Positions 6,963 through 12,409 of a stretch of DNA of 12,409 nt are shown here, piece by piece. Each line of letters begins with the position of its first letter. Positions within the stretch are counted from its first letter, which is position 1. The notes below the pieces were generated by a model. The model was not told where the DNA came from. It worked only from the letters and a program-made list of their open reading frames with translations, and made no database searches. Source of the DNA: an uncultured Thermoleophilia bacterium (GTDB taxonomy: Bacteria > Actinomycetota > Thermoleophilia > Gaiellales > F1-60-MAGs149); contig CADCWC010000506.1 of NCBI GenBank assembly GCA_902806305.1, positions 1 through 12,409 on the forward strand. Direction: 5' to 3'. The translations under genes were made by a program, and so were the position numbers.

Positions 6963-8816
6963 ATGGCCGCTCACGCCCGGACCACCGAGCTGACGCGCGC
7001 AGCGCGTCCGCTTCAGGACTTCCTGCGCACGGAGGCGGGCAGCGCCTCGCTCCTGCTCGCCGCGACGATCGTCGCGCTCGTCTGGGCCAACTCGCCCGCC
7101 GGAGACCTGTACCGGGACCTGTGGGACACGGAGATGGCGGTCAGCGTCGGCGGCGCGGAGCTGCGCGAGGACCTGCGCCACTGGGTCAACGACGGGCTGA
7201 TGGTGTTCTTCTTCTTCGTCGTCGGCCTCGAGATCCGGCGGGAGTTCGCGATGGGCGAGCTCACCGACCGCGCGGCGGCGGCCGTCGCGGCGCTCGCGGC
7301 GCTCGGCGGCATGGTCGTGCCGGCGCTGCTCTACGTCGCGATCAACGCCGGCGGGGAGGGCGCTCGGGGCTGGGGCATCGTCATGGCGACGGACATCGCG
7401 TTCGTCCTCGGGCTGCTCGCCCTGCTGCGGCCCCCGTTCCCGGCGCCGCTGCGCGTCTTCCTGCTCACGCTGGCGATCATCGACGACATCGGCGCGATCG
7501 TCGTGATCGCGCTGTTCTACAGCGGCGCGATCGACGTCCTGGCACTCGCGATCGCCGTCGCCCTTGTCCCGCTCATCTTCGTGGTCAACCGGGTCCGGAT
7601 CTGGCGCGGCCCGGCGTACTTCTTCACGGGGCTGGCGCTGTGGGTGGCCATGTACGAGTCGGGCGTCCATCCGACGATCGCCGGCGTGGTGCTGGGCGTG
7701 CTCACCGCCGTCTACGCCCCGAACCGCGGCGACGTGGAGCGGGCCGCGCGGCTGAGCCGCTCCTTCCGGCAGGCCCCCACGCCCGAGCTCGCCCGGGCCG
7801 CCACGCTCGGGGTGGCGGACTCCGTCTCGCCGAACGAGCGGCTCCAGACCCTCCTGCACCCATGGACGAGCTACGTCGTGGTGCCGATCTTCGCCCTGGC
7901 GAACGCGGGCGTCGAGCTCAGCGCCGACAGCATCAGCGCGGCGGCGGGGTCGGCGATCACCGCGGGTATCGTGGTCGGCCTCGTCGTGGGCAAGCTCCTG
8001 GGCATCACGCTGGCCAGCGCCATCGCCGTGCGCTCGGGCCGCGGGCGGCTGCCGCAGGGCCTCACCCCCCTCCCGCTGACCGGCGGCGCGGCGCTGGCCG
8101 GCATCGGCTTCACCGTGTCGCTGTTCGTGGCCGACCTGGCCTTCGACGACCCCGCCCTGCAGGACGAGGCGAAGGTCGGCGTGCTCGTGGCGTCGGTCAT
8201 CGCGGCCCTGCTCGCCACGATCCTCTTCCGGGTCGCGGCGCGGCGCGACACGGGCGATCACCCCGAGCGCCCGGAGACCCTCGACCGAGCGGTCGATCCC
8301 GACATCGACCACATCCGGGGGGACGCGGACGCCCCGCTGACCCTCGTGGAGTACGGGGACTACGAGTGCCCCTTCTGCGGTCGGGCGACGGACGTCGTCG
8401 ACGAGCTGTTCGAGCGCTTCGGGGAGGACGAGCTGCGCTACGTGTTCCGCCACGTCCCCAACCCCGGCCGCCACGAGAACGCCGAGCTCGCCGCGCAGGC
8501 CGCGGAGGCGGCGGCCGCGCAGGGCCGCTTCTGGGAGATGCACGAGGCGCTGTTCGACCACCAGGACGCGCTCGACTTCGACCGCCTCATCGACCTGGCG
8601 CAGAGCCTGGACCTGGACCTCGACCGCTTCGTGGACGACCTCCAGGAGGGCGTCCACGCCGAGCACGTCCGCCTGGACGCCGCGAGCGCGGACGCCAGCG
8701 GCGTGCGAGGGACCCCGACGTTCTTCATCGGGGACCGGCGCCACCACGGGCCGTGGGACGCCGACACGCTCGCCGGCGCGCTGGTCGCGTCCCGCCCGGC
8801 GGCCGAGCGGGCGTAG
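6963..8816 (+). CDS. nhaA: Na+/H+ antiporter NhaA fused to a C-terminal DsbA/thioredoxin-like domain
   Basis: This is a 617-residue fusion. Residues about 15-425 are a complete NhaA antiporter, which exchanges cytoplasmic Na+ (or Li+) for external protons across the membrane. It has the multi-helix hydrophobic pattern, the ion-binding Asp174-Asp175 in IIDDIGAI, the LHPW and FALANAGV segments, and Lys344 in GKLLGI, matching the functional lysine of E. coli NhaA. After a charged linker (about 425-452), residues 453-610 are a DsbA-like thioredoxin-fold domain. It has the active site CPFC (Cys469, Cys472) and the cis-proline loop at Gly583-Thr584-Pro585. This architecture is known among actinobacterial NhaA proteins, and the redox domain may oxidise or sense thiols. 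The ATG at 6963 has AAGG at 6950-6953, 9 bases before it. It heads a three-gene operon, and its TAG stop is 5 bases from the next start. Confidence 0.95.
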   Translation: MAAHARTTELTRAARPLQDFLRTEAGSASLLLAATIVALVWANSPAGDLYRDLWDTEMAVSVGGAELREDLRHWVNDGLMVFFFFVVGLEIRREFAMGELTDRAAAAVAALAALGGMVVPALLYVAINAGGEGARGWGIVMATDIAFVLGLLALLRPPFPAPLRVFLLTLAIIDDIGAIVVIALFYSGAIDVLALAIAVALVPLIFVVNRVRIWRGPAYFFTGLALWVAMYESGVHPTIAGVVLGVLTAVYAPNRGDVERAARLSRSFRQAPTPELARAATLGVADSVSPNERLQTLLHPWTSYVVVPIFALANAGVELSADSISAAAGSAITAGIVVGLVVGKLLGITLASAIAVRSGRGRLPQGLTPLPLTGGAALAGIGFTVSLFVADLAFDDPALQDEAKVGVLVASVIAALLATILFRVAARRDTGDHPERPETLDRAVDPDIDHIRGDADAPLTLVEYGDYECPFCGRATDVVDELFERFGEDELRYVFRHVPNPGRHENAELAAQAAEAAAAQGRFWEMHEALFDHQDALDFDRLIDLAQSLDLDLDRFVDDLQEGVHAEHVRLDAASADASGVRGTPTFFIGDRRHHGPWDADTLAGALVASRPAAERA

Positions 8817-8821
8817 CCGGC

Positions 8822-10075
8822 GTGGCCCTCGCCATCGTCATCTTCGCGGCCGCCCTGGCGGCCATCGCGAGCGAGCGCGTCGACCGCACGAAGGTCGCGA
8901 TGGTCGGCGCCATCCTGGTCCTGCTCACGCAGACGATCGACCAGGAGCACGCGATCGAGGCGATCGACTGGGCGACGCTCGGGCTGCTCGCCGGCATGAT
9001 GATCGTCGTCCGGCTGACCGAGATCACCGGCGTCTACACCTACGTCGCGATCCGGGCCGGCCAGCTCGCGCGCGGCCGGCCGTTCGTGCTCGTCCTGCTC
9101 CTCGCGGGCGCCACCGCGGTCCTGAGCGCCTTCCTGGACAACCTCACGACCGTCCTGCTCGTCGTGCCGATCACCTTCCTGCTGGCCGACGCGCTCGACA
9201 TCGACCCGATCCCGCTCGTCCTCATCGAGGTCATCGCCTCGAACATCGGCGGCACCGCCACGCTCATCGGCGATCCGCCGAACATCCTCATCGCCGGCGC
9301 CACGGGGCTGTCGTTCGGCGCCTTCGTCGTGAACCTCGCGCCGATCGTGGTGGTGACGTTCCTGGTGGTGACGGGAGGGCTCTACCTCTTCTTCCGCTCG
9401 CGCCTGCAGATCGCGCCCGACCAGCGCGACGCGGTCCAGGCGCTCGACGCCCGGCGCTCCATCGAGGACGCCGCCGAGCTCAAGCGGCTCGGGCCGCTGC
9501 TCATCCTGACCATCCTCACGTTCTTCGTGCACCGCCAGCTGCACCTGGAGCCCGCCACCGTCGCGCTCGCCGGGGCGACGGCGATGATCCTCGTCACCCG
9601 TCAGCCCCTCGAGAAGGCGCTCGCGGGGATCGAGTGGCCGACGCTGTTCTTCTTCATCGGCCTCTTCGTCCTCGTCGGCTCGCTCGAGGAGAACGGTGCG
9701 ATCGAGGAGCTCGCGCAAGGCGTGGCGTCCGTGACGGGGGGAGACCGCACGGCGGAGCTGCTCGGGATCGCGTGGGTGTCGGCGCTCGGCTCGGGCATCG
9801 TCGACAACATCCCGTTCACGGCCACGATGATCCCGGTCGTGGAGGAGCTCCAGGCCGGCAGCGGCGACGACGCCTACTGGTGGGCGCTGGCGCTCGGCGC
9901 GTGCTTCGGCGGCAACGCGACGCTCGTGGCGGCGGCCGCGAACGTCGCCGCGGCCGGCATGGCCGAGCGGGCCGGGGCGCCGATCGGCTTCCTGACCTTC
10001 CTCAAAGTCGGCATTCCCGCCACCCTGGTGTCCATGCTGCTCGCCACGGCCTACATCGCACTGCGATACCTATGA
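8822..10075 (+). CDS. ArsB/NhaD/SLC13-type ion transporter
   Basis: This 417-residue, almost wholly hydrophobic permease of the ion-transporter superfamily includes ArsB, NhaD, the P protein and SLC13. Two inverted halves are visible. The first carries FLDNLTTVLL (Asp106-Asn107) and SNIGGTATLIGDPPN (140-154). The second carries IVDNIPFTAT (Asp328-Asn329) and GGNATLVAAAAN (from 363). The paired Asn/Gly/Pro motifs are the re-entrant substrate-binding elements of the family. The substrate could be Na+/H+, an organic anion or arsenite; sequence alone does not decide. Linkage to nhaA favours Na+/H+ or a coupled anion. The GTG at 8822 has only a weak ribosome site and lies 5 bases after the nhaA stop, so translation is probably coupled. 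The stop overlaps the CBS-protein start as ATGA. Confidence 0.9.
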   Translation: MALAIVIFAAALAAIASERVDRTKVAMVGAILVLLTQTIDQEHAIEAIDWATLGLLAGMMIVVRLTEITGVYTYVAIRAGQLARGRPFVLVLLLAGATAVLSAFLDNLTTVLLVVPITFLLADALDIDPIPLVLIEVIASNIGGTATLIGDPPNILIAGATGLSFGAFVVNLAPIVVVTFLVVTGGLYLFFRSRLQIAPDQRDAVQALDARRSIEDAAELKRLGPLLILTILTFFVHRQLHLEPATVALAGATAMILVTRQPLEKALAGIEWPTLFFFIGLFVLVGSLEENGAIEELAQGVASVTGGDRTAELLGIAWVSALGSGIVDNIPFTATMIPVVEELQAGSGDDAYWWALALGACFGGNATLVAAAANVAAAGMAERAGAPIGFLTFLKVGIPATLVSMLLATAYIALRYL

Positions 10076-10542
10076 GCCCGCGCCGCGTCGTCGCCCTCGT
10101 CCGCCGCGATGTCCCCGTGCTCGCCCACGACACGACGGTCGACGCGGCCGTCCGGGCGCTCCTCGATTCCGACCTGCCGGCGCTCCCCGTGGCCGATGCC
10201 CGCGGGCGCTACGCCGGGATCTTCGGCGAGCGGGAGTTCATCGGCGCGCTGTTCCCGCGCTACGTCCAGAGCCTGGGCTACGCGGGCTTCGTGACCCAGT
10301 CGATGGAGGCGGTGCTCGACAAGCGCCGCGGCGCGCTGCGCGAGCCGGTCATGACGTACGTGAACAGCGAGCACGTCGACGTGTCGGAGGACGTGTCGGA
10401 CATCGCGCTGGCCGAGACCTTCCTGCACCACCGCGTGCTCATCATCCCGATCACCCAGGAGGGCCACGTGCGCGGCGTCGTGACGCGCGCCGACTTCTTC
10501 ACCCAGCTCGCCGGGCGGCTGCTCGACGAGGGCTCGGGCTGA
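10072..10542 (+). CDS. CBS-domain-pair protein
   Basis: This 156-residue soluble protein has two cystathionine-beta-synthase domains. CBS1 is at about 12-57, with LPALPVADARGRYAGIF. CBS2 is at about 93-146, with HRVLIIPITQEGHVRGVVTR followed by ADFF. Such pairs form a Bateman module that binds adenine nucleotides and gates partner channels, transporters or enzymes. The linker (about 57-90) is longer than usual and carries an aromatic segment ALFPRYVQSLGYAGF. The ATG overlaps the permease stop (ATGA, 10072-10075), which suggests dosage coupling and a direct regulatory role on the permease or the NhaA fusion. That role is inferred from context only. It ends the operon and converges on the HD-GYP gene with a 22-base gap. 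Confidence 0.88.
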   Translation: MSPRRVVALVRRDVPVLAHDTTVDAAVRALLDSDLPALPVADARGRYAGIFGEREFIGALFPRYVQSLGYAGFVTQSMEAVLDKRRGALREPVMTYVNSEHVDVSEDVSDIALAETFLHHRVLIIPITQEGHVRGVVTRADFFTQLAGRLLDEGSG

Positions 10543-10564
10543 CCGGCCGACGGCGCGCCGGCGG

Positions 10565-11890
10565 CTACCCGCCGTGCGCCACCGAGACGACCACGCGGAC
10601 GATGCGCGGGTCGAACTGGGTCCCCGAACAGCGCTCGAGCTCGGCGACGGCGGCCGCCGGGGACATCGCCTCGCGGTAGGGCCGGTGGGTCGTCATCGCG
10701 TTGAAGGCGTCGCACGCGCAGATGATGCGGGCGGCGTACGGGATCGCCTCCGCCTCGAGGCCGTCGGGATAGCCCCTGCCGTCCCAGCGCTCGTGGGAGG
10801 CCCTGACGATGTAGCCCACCCTGCCGAGCAGCCCGCCGATCCGGTCGAGCATGCGCTGGCCCTCGACGGTGTGCGTCTGCATGACCTGCCACTCGTCGGG
10901 GTCCAGCCGGCCGGGCTTGTTGAGGATCTCGGTGGGGATCGCGATCTTGCCGATGTCGTGCAGCATCGCCCCGAGCTCGGCCTCGCGGCGGACGTCCTCG
11001 GGGCAGCCGAGCGCGTCCGACACCTTCATGGCCAGGGCCACGACGTCCTGGGTGTGGCGACCCGTGTACTCGTCCTCCTCCTCGAGGAGGTCGCGGAGCA
11101 GGAGCGCCGTCCCGCGGTAGGCCTGTCCGAGCTCGAGCGTGCGGGCGATCCGCGCTTCTCGCTCGTGGGACAGCACGCCGAGCAGTCCCACGAGCGGCAG
11201 GACGAGCAGCGCCGTCCCGGGCCGATCGGCCGCGGCGAAGGCCGCGAGCAGCCCGATCGGCGCCAGCAGCACGTCGACGCGGTGCACGAGCGCCAGCTCG
11301 CCCAGCATCTCCCGCGGCGAGATGCCGTAGGCCAGTCCCGCCCGCCCCACGGCGACGGACGCGTCGAGCAGGATCTGCACGATCAGGGCGAGCAGGTACA
11401 CGGGCCAGTGGCGCCACTCGGGCTCCTGGGCGTCCGCGAGGATGAGGACGAGGGCGGGGCCCAGCGAGTACCACGCGTCCGTGGTGGCGAAGACCCAGCG
11501 CCGGAGCGACACCGGGCCGCGCGCCGCCCGCGCGGCGGCGCCGAGGACGTGGCCGGCGGCGACGAGCAGCGGGACGAGGGGCGTCGGCAGGAGCAGCAGC
11601 ATCGGCACGAACACGAGCTGCGTCGGGACGCCGTAGCCCGCCCCCACCGAGAACTCCACGCGCGTGGCGACGACGTAGGCGGTCAGGAGCGCCACGGCGA
11701 GCAGGACGTCGAGCTCGCGCGCGGCCGTCGCGACGGCGGCCAGCACCACCGCGGCGAGCACGAACCCGCCCAGGAACAGCCGGTTGGCGAGCCGCTCGCG
11801 GCGGTCCGGGGCGCGGGACTGGCGAGCGAACGCCTCGCCGATGCGGCGCTCGGTACCAGCGTCGAGGTGCGAGGTCTGGGCGCTGGACAC
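10565..11890 (-). CDS. Membrane HD-GYP domain protein, probable cyclic-di-GMP phosphodiesterase
   Basis: This protein has 441 residues from the GTG at 11890. The N-terminal half (about 35-260) is a run of roughly six to seven hydrophobic segments, an unclassified integral-membrane sensor region. The C-terminal half is an HD-GYP phosphodiesterase. It has His in GRHTQDVV, His311-Asp312 in HDIGK, HTVEGQRML, and SHERWDGRGYP with His366 and the GYP triad at 373-375. CDAFNAMTTHRPYR follows. The metal ligands look complete, so hydrolysis of cyclic-di-GMP, or of another cyclic dinucleotide, is likely. The frame stays open upstream to a GTG at 11959, which would add 23 residues. I prefer 11890 because the extra stretch lacks family character and overlaps inverted repeats that look regulatory. 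Neither start has a strong ribosome site. No GGDEF partner is visible here. Confidence 0.88.
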   Translation of the reverse strand: MSSAQTSHLDAGTERRIGEAFARQSRAPDRRERLANRLFLGGFVLAAVVLAAVATAARELDVLLAVALLTAYVVATRVEFSVGAGYGVPTQLVFVPMLLLLPTPLVPLLVAAGHVLGAAARAARGPVSLRRWVFATTDAWYSLGPALVLILADAQEPEWRHWPVYLLALIVQILLDASVAVGRAGLAYGISPREMLGELALVHRVDVLLAPIGLLAAFAAADRPGTALLVLPLVGLLGVLSHEREARIARTLELGQAYRGTALLLRDLLEEEDEYTGRHTQDVVALAMKVSDALGCPEDVRREAELGAMLHDIGKIAIPTEILNKPGRLDPDEWQVMQTHTVEGQRMLDRIGGLLGRVGYIVRASHERWDGRGYPDGLEAEAIPYAARIICACDAFNAMTTHRPYREAMSPAAAVAELERCSGTQFDPRIVRVVVSVAHGG

Positions 11891-11930
11891 GGGGTGGGGC
11901 CCTACGACAGCCGCCGGGATTTCACCAGAT

Positions 11931-11958
11931 TTGCCCCACGCGTGGGCAACTTGGGGCA
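11931..11958. promoter_or_regulatory. Overlapping inverted repeats between the HD-GYP and secreted-protein genes
   Basis: CCCACGCGTGGG (11935-11946) is a perfect 12-base palindrome inside the looser TTGCCC...GGGCAA (11931-11949). The same left side also pairs with a second arm: TGCCCCA (11932-11938) with TGGGGCA (11952-11958). The two pairings exclude each other. This could be a multi-site operator for a dimeric regulator or an RNA switch between two hairpins. It lies 41 bases upstream of the chosen HD-GYP start and 44 bases upstream of the secreted-protein start, so it could affect either gene. Confidence 0.4.
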
Positions 11959-12002
11959 CACTGCGCCCGTCGTTGGAACCTAACTAAATTGGGGGAAAAG
12001 CG

Positions 12003-12409
12003 GTGCGTCAGGGAAGCGTCGGGCGGCGGTTGCTGTATGCGGTTTTCGGTGCGCTGGGTCTTTCGGCCTGCCTCGCCCCCGGCGCCTCGGCCGGACTGCT
12101 CATCGGGGGTGCCCAGGGCTGTACGGAGCAGCGCCTGTCGCAGCCGTTCACGCGCTGGCTCGATTTCATGTCGTACACGCCGGTGCAGGACAACGGACTC
12201 GAGCGCAAGGGCGACGGCTGGACCCTCGGGGGCGCGCGTACGGTGTCGGGCAACGAGCCGTGGGCTGTCGGCGGCGCGAGCGATTCCCGCTCCCTGCTCA
12301 TCCCGGAGGGGTCACGGGCCACCACTCCGGCCATCTGCGTCGGGATCAACGAGCCGACGCTGCGCTTCTTCGCGCGCGGGCCCAGCGGGGCCTCGGCGGC
12401 CCTGGCGGT
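12003..12409 (+). CDS. Secreted protein of unknown function, C-terminus cut by window edge
   Basis: The GTG at 12003 follows a strong GGGGGA (11991-11996) at a 6-base spacing in a locally AT-richer stretch. The frame runs 135 codons to the window edge without a stop. A signal peptide covers about residues 1-29 (basic VRQGSVGRR, a hydrophobic core, then ASA). A Cys at residue 17 lies inside that core, in LGLSACLAPGAS, so a lipoprotein signal is possible but poorly matched. The mature part shows Cys-x-EQRLSQPF, then SYTPVQDNGLERKGDGWTL, GNEPWAVGG, SLLIPEGS and a second Cys before LRFFARG. This looks like a beta-sandwich resembling carbohydrate-binding or jelly-roll modules. I associate this pattern with secreted proteins repeated in Solirubrobacterales genomes, but I cannot name a function. 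It is divergent from the HD-GYP gene. Confidence 0.8.
   Translation, partial: MRQGSVGRRLLYAVFGALGLSACLAPGASAGLLIGGAQGCTEQRLSQPFTRWLDFMSYTPVQDNGLERKGDGWTLGGARTVSGNEPWAVGGASDSRSLLIPEGSRATTPAICVGINEPTLRFFARGPSGASAALA

Noticed and set aside
6900..8747. Minus-strand open frame of 615 codons opposite nhaA
   Set aside because: It is antisense to a well-supported antiporter. The Asp/Glu/Arg/Gln-rich sequence is the usual mirror of a GC-rich membrane protein.
5480..10075. Single plus-strand open frame of 1531 codons
   Set aside because: Only its last 418 codons (from 8822) are a real permease. The rest is an Arg/Ala/Pro-rich shadow across minus-strand genes and nhaA with no family signal; stops are rare because of the high GC.
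10543..10561. CCGGC/GCCGG arms as a bidirectional terminator between the CBS and HD-GYP genes
   Set aside because: Only five base pairs with a 9-base loop and no T-run; expected by chance in such GC-rich sequence.
10574..11983. Plus-strand open frame of 469 codons opposite the HD-GYP gene
   Set aside because: It is a low-complexity charged shadow; the HD-GYP motifs on the other strand are unambiguous.

Overview
The window is very GC-rich, with G/C strongly preferred at third codon positions, and it encodes proteins typical of high-GC Gram-positive bacteria. Three things point to the Actinobacteria: an NhaA antiporter fused to a thioredoxin-fold domain, a secreted M1 peptidase carrying an immune-inhibitor-A-like insert, and a cysteine-containing secreted protein at the right edge. 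The last resembles families I associate with Thermoleophilia (Solirubrobacterales). That placement is inference; there is no rRNA or other marker gene to confirm it.

Layout from left to right. (1) 1-848, minus: a membrane-anchored coiled-coil protein that runs off the left edge. It is divergent from a maltose/NodL-type sugar O-acetyltransferase (929-1564, plus). (2) After a 256-base gap with one strong hairpin and a plausible promoter comes an exported M1-family zinc metallopeptidase (1821-3947, plus). (3) It converges on a two-gene minus-strand unit, a hexapeptide acyltransferase (5077-5532) followed by a GT-B glycosyltransferase (3983-5077), overlapping by one base. This looks like a small glycan-modification cassette. 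(4) 5636-6897, minus: a MarR-type regulator followed by a SnoaL-like gene that appears shortened and an NmrA-type NAD(P)-binding gene that is clearly broken. This looks like a decaying detoxification or oxidoreductase operon whose regulator is still intact. (5) 6963-10542, plus: a tight three-gene operon of NhaA-DsbA fusion, ArsB/NhaD/SLC13-type permease and CBS-pair protein. The genes are joined by a 5-base gap and then an ATGA overlap, and together they suggest an ion-homeostasis module. (6) 10565-11890, minus: a multi-pass membrane HD-GYP phosphodiesterase. It is divergent from a secreted protein (12003 to the right edge) across an intergenic region with overlapping inverted repeats.

Most of the window is ordinary actinobacterial chromosome. 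The points most worth a second look are the double degradation in the MarR-SnoaL-NmrA operon, with a hairpin exactly at the NmrA frame break; the domain inserted in the M1 peptidase; the antiporter/permease/CBS operon; and the paired inverted repeats upstream of the HD-GYP gene. I found no CRISPR array, tRNA, rRNA, insertion sequence or clear phage signal.
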